Origin: Pyxidicoccus parkwaysis
GTDB taxonomy: Bacteria > Myxococcota > Myxococcia > Myxococcales > Myxococcaceae
NCBI RefSeq assembly: GCF_017301735.1
Contig: NZ_CP071090.1
Coordinates: forward strand, 7,430,001 to 7,494,000
DNA length: 64,000 nt
Reading direction: 5' to 3'
Positions 26,967-35,700 of this stretch are shown here, one piece after another (the first letter of the stretch is position 1; every line of letters starts with the position of its first letter). The notes under the pieces are model-generated. The model made no database searches. It had not been told where the DNA came from and was given only the letters and a program-made list of their open reading frames with translations. Made by a program: the position numbers and the translations under genes.

Positions 26967-29228
26967 TCAGGACCTGCCGCCGCGGAACAGCTCGGCGACG
27001 CGCGTCGCGGACATGCCCAGGCCGGAGAGGTTGCCGGCCCTGAGCCTGGGCGTCGCCGAGGCGATGAGCTCGTGCTCCTTGTAGCGCTCCACCGCCGCGT
27101 GCCACCGGGGGATGCCCGCCATCCACTGCTGGAGCTGCTCCACGTACTTGTTCAGCTTCTCCTGCGCCTTCGCATCCAGCCCGAAGGTGCGGACGACCAC
27201 CGGCAGCTCGGTCGCCACGAGGTGCTCGAACTGCTTCATGCGCGCGGTCATCAAGTCGTTGACCACGAGCACCGCCGCGTCCTTGTCCAGGTCCAGGAAC
27301 CGCTGGGCCACGAGCACGCAGTTGTTGAGCTCGCCCTCGAACTCGATTTCCTTCTGGTAGGAGAAGATGTCGTTGACGAAGCAGGAGTAGTCCGACGCGC
27401 AGTTCTCCAGCCCGCGCAGCGTGCGGGTGTTGAAGACGTCCTCCGGCACGGCGTCTCCCTTGGAGAGCCGCGACAGGCTCATGGTGAGGTCCGAGCCGAA
27501 CGTCTTGCGGCGCATCTCCACGTAGTCCACCGGGTCCGGCACGCGGTTGAGAATCTGGTTGTTCAGCTCCCAGACCCAGCTCTCCGTCATGTCCTGGATG
27601 GCCTTGCGGAACAGCGTGCGGCCGCGCGGGGAGAGCGGGCCGGCCGTGCGTGTCCACAGGTCCGCCAGGCCCGCCTCCACCGGGTTGGTGGGCACTGCGG
27701 GATTGGGCGTCTCCACGTCATCCGGCATGAACTGCGTGAGGCGGGCGTTGAACACCTTCGCGCCCGGCATGTCGCGCGTGTAGCCGTAGAGCGCGGGGAA
27801 GTAGTCGTCCGCGTAGGTGCCCCACACCAGCCAGCTCGCCGTGAGGTCCAGTTGCTCCGGCGTCGCGTCCGGGTGGATGAGCGCGCCGCAGAGGGCCACG
27901 TCCGCCACGTCGAACTTGTGGTCGTCCCAGATGTAGAGCCCCACGCCGGGCAGCACGTCCAGCATGCCCATGCGGCGTGCCCAGTCCTTGGAGTTCTTGC
28001 GCGCGCGCTCCAGGTGGGGGCTGAGGTACGTGCTGTACGGCATGTAGAACTTCGGCAGCTTCACCGGGCCCACGTGCTGGCGGGGGACGTGGGTGAAGGA
28101 CTTCACGCGGGGCCCCAGGCCCAGCGCTCCGGCCGTCAGCGGCAGGCGCAGGGCGGAGGTGCCCAGGCCGGCGGGCAGCGGGAGGGAGAGCTCTGCGCGG
28201 CGCTCCGTGTTCTTGTTCATGTAGCGGTTGGAGCGCATGTGCCACTCGTGGCCGCCGGACTGCCAGTCCTGGAGGCCGCGCAGGTACGTGAGCACCTGGC
28301 CCTGCTCCACCGGGTTGAGGCCGTACTCCGCGAAGAGCCAGGGCAATTCCGTGGCGGCGGTGTTCTCGAACTGCTGGAGCCGGGACGTCAGCAAGTCGTT
28401 GACCAGGTCGGCCGCGCGCTGGGTGTCGCAGTCGAGGAACTTCTCCACCACCAGCACGCCGTTGGAGAGCTCTCCCTCCTCCAGGATTTCGCGCTCGTAG
28501 GAGAACAAGTCATTGCGCAGGTGGACCGCGTCGGAGAACGTGTCCTTGAAGACGCGCATGGGCCGGCTCTTCACGACGCGGGCGGGAATCTCCGCGGCGA
28601 CGGCGTGCTCCACCAGGTCCGACGACCAGGGCGCGCCACCGACCTTGCGGCGCATCTCGATGTACTCGATGGGGTTGGAGATGCGCGCTTCGCGGATGTT
28701 GACGATTTCCCACATCGACTCGTCGAGCAGGTGCTTCGTGTTCTCGTAGAAGCGCCGGCGCCAGTCCATGGACATGGTGGGCACGGTGCGCTTCCACAAG
28801 TCCCACAGCCCGCGCTCCACCGCGTTGGAGGGCTCCGGCGGCGGAGCCATGTCCAGCGGCATGAACAGCGGCAGCCGGTCCAGGTACGCCTGGCCGCCCG
28901 CGACGTCGCGCGGATGCTTGTAGACCTCCAGGAAGTGGTCGTCGAAGTAGAAGACCCAGACGTACCAGTCCGTGATGAGGTCCAGCTCCGGACCGGGCGC
29001 CTCCGGGTGCGTGTAGGCACAGAGCAGCGCGAAGTCCATGCCGTCGAACTGGCGCTCGGACCAGATTTCGCGGTCCGTCCCGTCACGCGGCGGGCCCAGC
29101 ATGCCCATCTCGTACGTCCACGCCTTGGTGTGGACGCGCGTTGCTTCCAGGTTCGGATTCAGACGCGCCGGCCAGGGGACGTAGAACTCCGGAAGCTGGA
29201 ATGGTTGCTGCTGCCGCGCCTTGGACAT
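26967..29228 (-). CDS. geoA: Geosmin synthase, bifunctional two-domain terpene cyclase
   Basis: The 753-residue protein has two class I terpene cyclase domains. The N-terminal domain has the Asp-rich motif DDHFLE (96-101) and the NSE triad NDLFSYERE (239-247): it should convert farnesyl diphosphate to germacradienol. The C-terminal domain has DDYFP (474-478) and NDIFSYQKE (619-627) and should convert germacradienol to geosmin by loss of acetone. The linker and the extreme C-terminus each carry a GLGxSAxR motif (354-361 and 736-743). The length and both motif pairs match canonical geosmin synthases. It is the first gene of a three-gene operon with two encapsulin shell genes, so it is the probable cargo. 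Start: ATG after GACGAGGGGCACGC. Confidence 0.93.
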   Translation of the reverse strand: MSKARQQQPFQLPEFYVPWPARLNPNLEATRVHTKAWTYEMGMLGPPRDGTDREIWSERQFDGMDFALLCAYTHPEAPGPELDLITDWYVWVFYFDDHFLEVYKHPRDVAGGQAYLDRLPLFMPLDMAPPPEPSNAVERGLWDLWKRTVPTMSMDWRRRFYENTKHLLDESMWEIVNIREARISNPIEYIEMRRKVGGAPWSSDLVEHAVAAEIPARVVKSRPMRVFKDTFSDAVHLRNDLFSYEREILEEGELSNGVLVVEKFLDCDTQRAADLVNDLLTSRLQQFENTAATELPWLFAEYGLNPVEQGQVLTYLRGLQDWQSGGHEWHMRSNRYMNKNTERRAELSLPLPAGLGTSALRLPLTAGALGLGPRVKSFTHVPRQHVGPVKLPKFYMPYSTYLSPHLERARKNSKDWARRMGMLDVLPGVGLYIWDDHKFDVADVALCGALIHPDATPEQLDLTASWLVWGTYADDYFPALYGYTRDMPGAKVFNARLTQFMPDDVETPNPAVPTNPVEAGLADLWTRTAGPLSPRGRTLFRKAIQDMTESWVWELNNQILNRVPDPVDYVEMRRKTFGSDLTMSLSRLSKGDAVPEDVFNTRTLRGLENCASDYSCFVNDIFSYQKEIEFEGELNNCVLVAQRFLDLDKDAAVLVVNDLMTARMKQFEHLVATELPVVVRTFGLDAKAQEKLNKYVEQLQQWMAGIPRWHAAVERYKEHELIASATPRLRAGNLSGLGMSATRVAELFRGGRS

Positions 29229-29264
29229 GCGTGCCCCTCGTCGAGTCCGACGCAGCTTGTACTG

Positions 29265-29441
29265 TCAATCAGTCATCGGTTCCACGACGGACTGGCGACG
29301 CTTTGGAAACTGTTTAGTCTGATAAAGTGAGAATTCGTTGCTTGCGGCTCCGAGGAGTGTTCGCGGCGTGCGCGCGCACCGTGCGGCGCGTGAAGGCGCG
29401 AGCAGGCCTGCCTCCACACGGCTCCGGAAGTCGTGGCTCAT
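29265..29441 (-). CDS. Possible 58-residue leader protein of the geosmin operon
   Basis: An excellent ribosome site (CACAAAGGAGCCATGC) precedes an ATG whose frame runs 58 codons and ends 36 bases before the geosmin synthase start. The product (MSHDFRSRVEAGLL, later FPKRRQSVVEPMTD) is basic and has no recognised domain. Its latter half crosses the most AT-rich part of the intergenic region, so it may equally be a decayed gene fragment or a coincidental frame. Coding status is uncertain. Confidence 0.35.
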   Translation of the reverse strand: MSHDFRSRVEAGLLAPSRAARCARTPRTLLGAASNEFSLYQTKQFPKRRQSVVEPMTD

Positions 29442-29516
29442 GCATGGCTCCTTTGTGAGGGGCTGACCTACTCTTCCGGCCGGCCCGGCGATGGAGGCCG
29501 GCCAGGAGCGCGCTCG

Positions 29517-30257
29517 ATGTTCAGGTACCTCTGCTACAAGGGTCACCCACCCAGGACTTGGCACGGCGACACGCCCAGCGCGGTCTGTCCCGATTGCCAG
29601 AGCGTCCGCATCGGGGCCCGGGTCGACTCCTCCCAGTCCTCCTCCCAGCCCATCCTGAGCGGCAGCCAGGGCTCCATGCCCAGCTCCGTGCAGGTGTCCG
29701 ACATCCAGGTGGAGATCGACGTCCTGACGCGCGACGAGGACGACTCCAGCGGCGGCTTCGACTCGGTTCGCTCCCCCGAGCCCCCGGGGCTCTATGCCTT
29801 CATCGACGACATCGAGGTCACCGAAGGCAGGAAGGGGAACTTCTACGAGCTCGCGTTCATCACCATCGACTCCAACTGGTTCGACTCGCTCCCGGACTCG
29901 TTGGAGGGAATGACGCCCGAGGCCTGGAGCCGGTCCGCCCGCGAGTCCAAGCCCGCCCGGCTCGAGCTCGTCACCTCCGAGAAACGGCTCCTGCAAATCA
30001 TCGACCGCACCGGCGGCGAGGTCAGCTTCCATGCCGGCAACTGGGTGCTGCTGCGCATCACCGAGTACGACCCGGAGACCTTCGAAGGCGAGGGCCTGCC
30101 CGTGACGGTGTTCCTCCCGACGGGAGACCGCGTCGCGAGCATCGGGCTGAACGGCCCCGCGCCCGCGCACTACATGGTCGTCGGCATCGAGCGCATCCGT
30201 CCGACGTCGAGCGGGCTGCGCAAGCTGCTCCGCTTCAAGCAGGCCATCTCCCTCTAG
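29517..30257 (+). CDS. Zinc-ribbon protein paired with an MBL/NHL protein
   Basis: The ATG with AGGAG upstream gives 246 residues starting MFRYLCYKGH; an upstream start would add about 28 residues that look non-coding. Residues 5-30 hold CYKGHPPRTWHG and CPDC, a candidate zinc ribbon. A Ser-rich linker follows, then a C-terminal globular domain (LYAFIDDIEVTEGRKGNFYELAFITID; WVLLRITEYDPETFEGEGLPVTVFL; HYMVVGIERI). No family is recognised. It is 21 bp upstream of the MBL/NHL gene, so the two are very likely co-transcribed and may act together. Confidence 0.7.
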   Translation: MFRYLCYKGHPPRTWHGDTPSAVCPDCQSVRIGARVDSSQSSSQPILSGSQGSMPSSVQVSDIQVEIDVLTRDEDDSSGGFDSVRSPEPPGLYAFIDDIEVTEGRKGNFYELAFITIDSNWFDSLPDSLEGMTPEAWSRSARESKPARLELVTSEKRLLQIIDRTGGEVSFHAGNWVLLRITEYDPETFEGEGLPVTVFLPTGDRVASIGLNGPAPAHYMVVGIERIRPTSSGLRKLLRFKQAISL

Positions 30258-30278
30258 AAGAAGTGAGGCGCTCCCACC

Positions 30279-33278
30279 ATGCCCGGACGACACATCAAGA
30301 CCCAGGGAACCCTCAACACGCTGCTCGGAGCGTGGTTCCCCAACGCCCCGCACGACAAGAAGCCCGGGTTCGTCGTGGTGGCGGACATCGGTCAGGGCAA
30401 CTGCAACGTCGTCTTCGACGACACGGGCAAGCCGCTCGTCTACTTCGACTTCGGCGGCGGCTTCGGGAAGAGCGGCCACACGTACCCGGACCCGGCCCTC
30501 AAGTTCTGCTACCTGGCCACCACGCGCTTCATCCTGTCCCACTGGGACCTGGACCACTACCACACGATGAACGTGCTGCTCGGCGGTGGCGACGACTTCA
30601 ACGCCTCACCGTGGCTCGCACCGAACCAGGCCTCGTACAACGTCAACACGGACAACGACACCACCATCAAGTGGAAGACGAAAATCATGCGGGGCCCGGA
30701 AGCGGACGGCCTGCTCAGGGACCTGGCCGCGGTCACCGACGTGCACCTCTGGCCGGATGAGCGCCCCGGCCACGTCGCCACCCTGCACTCCTCGGGCACG
30801 CACTTCCGGGTCATCAAGGTCGCGGGCAACAACCGGAACAACCACGCGCTCGCGCTGCGCATCAGCAACCCGAACGTCGCCAACGAGTACATCCTCCTCA
30901 CCGGGGACGCCGAGTACCAGCAGGGCACGTTCGACCATCAGGCGGACCAGATGTGCGTGGGACTGGTGGCCAGCCACCACGGCTCGCCGGTGGACCATCC
31001 GGCGGACATCCCCAGGCCCAAGCCCGGCGTGGACGTGCTCATCGCGTACTCCTTCGGGTGGGGCAACGAGTACGGACATCCGCACCAGGCCCGGGGCGTG
31101 CCGGCCTACGAGGGCCGGGGCTGGCACGACGAGCGGCGCATGGACACGGGCGGCGCCGAGGTGGCGGCCAAGTACGCCGGCCCCCGCGGCAACGTGGGCC
31201 TGACGTGGCCAGCCGGCCCCTTTGGCCCCGGCATCGTCGCCGCGCCGGGAGGCGCGCTGCAAATCAACCAGACCGCCATCGCCCTCATCGCCACGGCGGT
31301 GGCGGAGATTGACACCTACCAGGCCGGGGAAGGACACCGGGGCGCCATCGCGGTGGCGGCGGCCTACCAGGCCGCTCGCGAGGTCGGCTCGCTGACGGTG
31401 GCCAACGCGATGAAGACGCCCGCCGTGCAGATGCCCGCCCAGACGCTCCTCCAGGTGGCGCAGGCCCAGGGCGTGGTGGCGGCCTCACTCCAGCTCGCCC
31501 TGACCGACGCGCCGGGCAACGGTGGCGCGGCGGACCATGCGATGAGCGCTGCCCGACAGGAGCTGGCGCACGCCGTGGTGAACGCGGTGATGCTCGCGTC
31601 GGCCCAGGTGGACAAGCTCGTCCGCAAATGGACGGCGGAGGTCGTGGATGAGTGGGTCGAGGACTTCAAGGCCAACGACGACAAGGGCCGCGAGCCCACC
31701 CTGCCGGACCAGGCGAAGTACGCCCTCCAGCAGGCGGCCAACTTCGCCGGCCTCGCCGACACGTTCAACGAGGCCCGGGACATCATCCCGGACGGCTTTG
31801 CCCAGCGCATCCACGATGCCGCGCAGGCCATCCTGAATGCGAACCTGCCCGGCAGCCTGGTCGACATCAAGTCCGACATCGCCCGGGCAGTCACTCGCGC
31901 GGCGCTGGAGATGATTGGCAACCGCGGCGCCAGACAGCGCCAGCCGCCCGTCGTCGCCGAGGAGGCCGTGGGCGAGATGACGACGCTGCGCGACGACCTG
32001 AAGGCGGCCATCGGCGCGGCCGCGGGGCTGGCGCCGTTCATTCCCATCGACCCGAAGGCGAACGAGCCCACCCAGCTCATCCACAACGAGAACGCGAAAA
32101 TCGTCGCGCGGGTGGCGGCGGTGGCGGCGGCGGAGGGCGTGGCCCAGGGAACGGCCGCGGCGGCCTCGGCCCGCGCCGGCGCGGCGGCCGCCCGGGTGGC
32201 GCTGGCGGCGGCGCATGGGCTGCCCCAGGTGGGCTGCCACCGGCACCCTCGCACCTGCACCAACGCCAATGGTCCCTGCACCCTCTCCATCCACTACGGC
32301 ATCGGCATGTTCAAGCCGAGGATGAAGGTGCAGAACACCGTCCTCGGAGACCCTCGCGGGCTGGCCTATGACAGCCAATGGAATCTCTACATCGCGGACG
32401 CGGGCCGGCACTGCGTGTACAAGGTGGACGCGGCGGGGACGCGCACCGTCTTCGCGGGCGTGGAGAACACGGCGGGCAATGGAGCGAGCGGACAGCTCGC
32501 CACCAACACCCGGTTGAACGGCCCCAGGGACGTGCTCTTCCACCCGATTCGCGAGAGCCTCCTCATCGCGGACTCGGGCAACAACCGCATCCGCGAGGTG
32601 AAACTCTCGGATGGCAGCGCCACCATCGTGGCCGGGAGCGGCACCGCGGGGCACCAGGATGGGGACAACGCCACCACCCGGCGCCTGAACACGCCCTCGG
32701 GGCTCGCGCTCGACCTCGAGGACAAGCTCCTCATCGCCGACACCGTCAACAACCGCATCCGCCTGCTGGACCTGGACACCGCCACGCTCACCACCGTGGC
32801 GGGCGACGGCAACACGCCCACCCTGAACGGCCCGCTGGGAATCACCGTGGACGACTCCACGGGCGACGCCTACGTCGCCGACACCCTCAACCACCGCATC
32901 GTCCGGCTCGAGAAGGACACCTACAACCATAGCGTCGTGGCGGGCCTGAGCACCGCGGCCGCCAACACCGGCGATGGGGGAAACGCCACCGCCGCGCGCC
33001 TGAACCAGCCCTACGCCGTGCGGGCCGACGGTGGAGGGCTGCTGTACATCGCCGACACCGGCAACCACCGCATCCGCAAAATCGACCTGAACCCGGCCAC
33101 TCCCACCCTGCACCCGGTGGCGGGCAAGGCGGATGGCACCACCGGCAACTCGCCCGACGGCGCGGCGCTGGCGGCGGTGGAACTGAATGCGCCGCGCGGG
33201 CTCTACGTGGACGCGGCGAGCCGGAACCTGTTCGTGTCGGACGCCGTCAACACGCGGGTGGTCCGCGTGATTCTCTGA
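30279..33278 (+). CDS. ComEC-like metallo-beta-lactamase fold protein with NHL repeats
   Basis: The 999-residue protein starts with DIGQGNCNVVF (residue 36) and FILSHWDLDHYH (85-95), the ComEC/Rec2-type MBL signature in which HxDxDH replaces HxHxDH. Further MBL motifs follow: LLTGDAEYQQG, VASHHGSPVDHP and NEYGHPHQA, so the metal centre looks intact. The middle (about 330-680) is Ala-rich and helical. The C-terminal third (about 690-999) holds five or six NHL beta-propeller repeats (LIADSGNNRIREV, YIADTGNHRIRKI, VADTLNHRIVRL). There is no signal peptide. Inference: a metal-dependent nuclease or phosphodiesterase attached to a protein- or RNA-binding propeller, perhaps in a defence or competition role together with the zinc-ribbon partner. 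Confidence 0.82.
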   Translation: MPGRHIKTQGTLNTLLGAWFPNAPHDKKPGFVVVADIGQGNCNVVFDDTGKPLVYFDFGGGFGKSGHTYPDPALKFCYLATTRFILSHWDLDHYHTMNVLLGGGDDFNASPWLAPNQASYNVNTDNDTTIKWKTKIMRGPEADGLLRDLAAVTDVHLWPDERPGHVATLHSSGTHFRVIKVAGNNRNNHALALRISNPNVANEYILLTGDAEYQQGTFDHQADQMCVGLVASHHGSPVDHPADIPRPKPGVDVLIAYSFGWGNEYGHPHQARGVPAYEGRGWHDERRMDTGGAEVAAKYAGPRGNVGLTWPAGPFGPGIVAAPGGALQINQTAIALIATAVAEIDTYQAGEGHRGAIAVAAAYQAAREVGSLTVANAMKTPAVQMPAQTLLQVAQAQGVVAASLQLALTDAPGNGGAADHAMSAARQELAHAVVNAVMLASAQVDKLVRKWTAEVVDEWVEDFKANDDKGREPTLPDQAKYALQQAANFAGLADTFNEARDIIPDGFAQRIHDAAQAILNANLPGSLVDIKSDIARAVTRAALEMIGNRGARQRQPPVVAEEAVGEMTTLRDDLKAAIGAAAGLAPFIPIDPKANEPTQLIHNENAKIVARVAAVAAAEGVAQGTAAAASARAGAAAARVALAAAHGLPQVGCHRHPRTCTNANGPCTLSIHYGIGMFKPRMKVQNTVLGDPRGLAYDSQWNLYIADAGRHCVYKVDAAGTRTVFAGVENTAGNGASGQLATNTRLNGPRDVLFHPIRESLLIADSGNNRIREVKLSDGSATIVAGSGTAGHQDGDNATTRRLNTPSGLALDLEDKLLIADTVNNRIRLLDLDTATLTTVAGDGNTPTLNGPLGITVDDSTGDAYVADTLNHRIVRLEKDTYNHSVVAGLSTAAANTGDGGNATAARLNQPYAVRADGGGLLYIADTGNHRIRKIDLNPATPTLHPVAGKADGTTGNSPDGAALAAVELNAPRGLYVDAASRNLFVSDAVNTRVVRVIL

Positions 33279-33297
33279 GGGGGCCCAAGCCCGTCGC

Positions 33298-33909
33298 TCA
33301 GCGCGCGGACTTCTTCCCGGCAAACGCGCCGCCCGCCGGCCTCCACCCGCCGGCGTCTTCCAGGCCCTCCTTGCGCGCCGCGTAGACCTGCTCGAGGGTG
33401 CGCTCGCTGTCCGGGTCCAACACGCCCGTGGGCTCCAGCCCGAAGGTGCCCTGGAACTCGGCGAGCGCCTTCTTCAGCTTCTCCTCCGGCGCCGAGGCGG
33501 GGCCCGGGTCGAAGCCCAGGTTGATGAGCCGCTGGCGCACGCCGGGGGGCACCGTCACCGGATTCAGCTTCTTCAGCCGCAGTTGGAGCACGCGCGGCTC
33601 GGACTCGCGGGCCTCGTCCTCCCAGAGCGTCAGCGTGGCCCGCTCCTCGGCGGCGGGCAGCAGGTGGTCGATGACGCCGTCCGTTCCAATCTTCCCCTCG
33701 AGCCGCGTGGTGCCCGCCTCCAGGCGGTAGGGCAGGCCGACCTCGGCCTTGAAGCCGGCATCCCTCACCACCATCCGCAGCCGCTGCTTCTTGTTCGCCT
33801 CGCACGGGAGGACGGTCTGTCCCGGCTGCCGGGCGCCCGTCGTGGACTCGGACTGGATGTCCTGCTCCATGGCCGAGAAGCTGCTCGTGGGCTCGTCCAG
33901 GGGCTTCAT
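33298..33909 (-). CDS. Peptidoglycan-binding-domain protein, likely secretion-system accessory
   Basis: The ATG at 33909 overlaps the stop codon of the upstream MFVIR gene by four bases (ATGA), a sign of coupled translation; the product has 203 residues. Residues about 30-120 form a small beta domain (RLRMVVRDAGF, YRLEAGTTRLEGKIGTDGVIDHLLP) that also occurs in the protein at 42494-42793. Residues about 125-175 match a PG_binding_1 domain (RQRLINLGFDPG, ALAEFQGTFGLEPTGVLDPDSERTLEQVY). Proteins combining these parts occur near VgrG/effector genes of type VI secretion systems, but no VgrG, PAAR or Hcp gene is in this window, so the link is an inference. Confidence 0.7.
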   Translation of the reverse strand: MKPLDEPTSSFSAMEQDIQSESTTGARQPGQTVLPCEANKKQRLRMVVRDAGFKAEVGLPYRLEAGTTRLEGKIGTDGVIDHLLPAAEERATLTLWEDEARESEPRVLQLRLKKLNPVTVPPGVRQRLINLGFDPGPASAPEEKLKKALAEFQGTFGLEPTGVLDPDSERTLEQVYAARKEGLEDAGGWRPAGGAFAGKKSAR

Positions 33910-34274
33910 GGTGCGTCTCCGTTGCTCCGGCGCGCCTCGGCCAGCGCGTACTCGCACAGCTGACTCAGTCGGGCGGAGATGGGGCCTGGCGCGGTGAGGT
34001 ACGCCCGCGCCCAGGGCAGGGAGGAGTCGGTGTCGAAATCGTCGCCCAGGAGGAACATCAGGTTGAGGTAGCGCTGGATGTCCACCTCCTCGCGGGCGCC
34101 ATGGGCCCGGGCCCGCTCGAGGCCATGGGCGATGCGCGCCTCCAGCTGTGCGGGCCCCATCGCCTCGCACGTGCGGGGCCAGAAGCGCCGCATCTTGTCC
34201 GCGAGGCGCTGGGCGAAGGCCTCGTCCAGTGCGCCCGCGAGCGCATCGAGCTGTGTCTTCCGGATGACGAACAT
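33906..34274 (-). CDS. MFVIR-type small protein, first copy
   Basis: This 122-residue protein starts MFVIRKTQLDAL with GGGAGG seven bases upstream. It shares with the protein at 42790-43176 the pattern MFVIR..Q..AL, a central IAHGLERARAHG segment, and DIQRYLNLMFLLGDDFDTDSSLPWA. I recall this pattern from small proteins encoded beside type VI secretion VgrG or effector genes, but the family name is not certain. All helical, no signal peptide. It is translationally coupled to the peptidoglycan-binding gene downstream, so the pair is expected to function together. Confidence 0.72.
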   Translation of the reverse strand: MFVIRKTQLDALAGALDEAFAQRLADKMRRFWPRTCEAMGPAQLEARIAHGLERARAHGAREEVDIQRYLNLMFLLGDDFDTDSSLPWARAYLTAPGPISARLSQLCEYALAEARRSNGDAP

Positions 34275-34441
34275 CCCCAGCCTCCCGGCGCCGGAGCGGG
34301 AGGCACCTCTCCTCCCGGAGCAGGTGGAGAGGATAGTCCCCGGGAGGCGGGGCCGCCATGCCACGAAGCCGCCCGCCTCCAGGTCCCCTCCCTACTCGAG
34401 GAGGGAAGCCCGGCGGCGGGTCAGCGCGAGCGCGGGAAGCG

Positions 34442-34801
34442 CTACAGGATGAGGCAGCTGCACTTCTTGGTCACGGCGTTGCACCGGCCGGTGAGCGTGC
34501 CGCCACACTGGCCGTTCGAGTAGCAGGACCTGCCCACGACACAGACGCCGCAGTCCGGGTCCCGGTAACAGACCTCGGAGCAGCAGCCATCCTGGCCACA
34601 GCCACACGTGGGCAGGCTGATGTCAGTCGCTTCACGCGTCTGCGACGCATCCTCGCTGCCCACGCTGCTGCTTCCGTCTGGATTGACCGAGCCCTCGGAA
34701 ATCGTGGCCGTCTCTCCGGCGACCGGGTCCTCATTGGACATGGGGCCGCAGGCCGTCAGCATCATTCCCAGCACGACAAGCATTCCAGCGACTGTCTTCA
34801 C
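34442..34801 (-). CDS. Cysteine-rich lipoprotein
   Basis: A GTG start with GAAAGGGAG upstream gives 119 residues. The signal peptide ends in the lipobox LTACG (about residue 19), so it is lipid-anchored. The mature part has a Ser/Asp/Glu linker, then a compact Cys-rich module (CGCGQDGCCSEVC, DCGVCVVGRSC, KKCSC) with about 14 cysteines. No family is recognised. Comparable short Cys-rich lipoproteins are common in myxobacteria. Confidence 0.72.
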   Translation of the reverse strand: MKTVAGMLVVLGMMLTACGPMSNEDPVAGETATISEGSVNPDGSSSVGSEDASQTREATDISLPTCGCGQDGCCSEVCYRDPDCGVCVVGRSCYSNGQCGGTLTGRCNAVTKKCSCLIL

Positions 34802-34947
34802 GAAAGACTCCCTTTCATTGGAGGCGCCCCCGACAGGCAGGCTCCGTGCCAATGTGGAACGTCTTGGAATGACTGCGGGCTGGACAGGGATTGTGACCTG
34901 TCTCGTCACAAGTCGGGATGCGTCGTAGCGCCCAGGGCTACACGTGC

Positions 34948-35700
34948 TCAGTCCCGCGTCCAGCGGAAGGTCACCCGGTCACCACCGGTGAGCCGTTCAG
35001 AGAGGCCGTAGAGGGTGTACTTGTCCTCGTGGGTGGCGAAGATGCCCTTGGCCTTGCTGAAGACGAAGCGCGTGCCCGGGTCGGTGACGATGCTGGTCCA
35101 CTGCGAGTTGGTGTTGCAGTTGGAGGTGGACGGGCTCGGCCAGTCGCACCACGAGTGGCCGTCCTGGTTCCACACGCGCCACGTCTCGCCACCGCCGATG
35201 ATGCTGACCTGCTTCCACCACGTCACGTCCGGACCGGACTCCAGCTTGAACTCGACTACGTCCGAGCCCGCGACACCGTGCTCGACGGAGTACTCGATGA
35301 TGTCGCCGTCCGACAATTCGACGGGGTCGTAGTACGTGACGACCTGGCGGTCACACGTGAGGCACATGTGCTGCACGTCGCTGGAAGAGGTACAGCCGCT
35401 GGACGTATAGGCCGAGTAGTAGATGGGATTGGACGCGCAGAAGCTGCAGAAGTGGTTGTAGAAACCCGTGGTGCACTCGGCGACGTAGCGCGGGTTCCTC
35501 CGGTCCAGGTCCGCCCAGGTGATGGTCTGCACGGCCATCGCCGTGACGACGCGCTCTTCGTCCTGCTGCTCCTGCTCGGACGTGGGGGCCGTGGGCGTGG
35601 CCTCGGGAGCGGGCACTTCCTCCTCGGCGGGAGCGCAGCCGGCGCCTCCCACGAGGCTGAAGCCAAGCACGGTGGACACAAGCCAGTTCCGCATCTGCAT
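34948..35700 (-). CDS. Lipoprotein, unknown function
   Basis: The start is set at the ATG of MQMRNW; a second ATG two codons later is possible (250 residues). The signal peptide ends in the lipobox GGAGC (about residue 22), followed by a Pro/Glu/Thr-rich spacer (APAEEEVPAPEATP). The mature domain has cysteine pairs (FCSFCASN, MCLTCDRQ) and a Trp-rich beta-type C-terminus (VTWWKQVSIIGGGETWRVWNQ). No enzyme motif is found. Its neighbour at 34442 is also a Cys-containing lipoprotein on the same strand. Confidence 0.72.
   Translation of the reverse strand: MQMRNWLVSTVLGFSLVGGAGCAPAEEEVPAPEATPTAPTSEQEQQDEERVVTAMAVQTITWADLDRRNPRYVAECTTGFYNHFCSFCASNPIYYSAYTSSGCTSSSDVQHMCLTCDRQVVTYYDPVELSDGDIIEYSVEHGVAGSDVVEFKLESGPDVTWWKQVSIIGGGETWRVWNQDGHSWCDWPSPSTSNCNTNSQWTSIVTDPGTRFVFSKAKGIFATHEDKYTLYGLSERLTGGDRVTFRWTRD

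Noticed and set aside
24072..29228. Family 1 encapsulin targeting tail (LTVGSLRR-like) on the cargo
   Set aside because: Not found in the synthase; the shells are family 2, which do not use that tail.
29263..29268. TTGACA -35 box ahead of the geosmin operon
   Set aside because: No -10 element at a proper distance (CTCGAC instead), so not claimed as a promoter.
26916..29330. 804-codon plus-strand frame opposite the geosmin synthase
   Set aside because: Shadow of the well-supported synthase on the minus strand, with a composition unlike any protein family.
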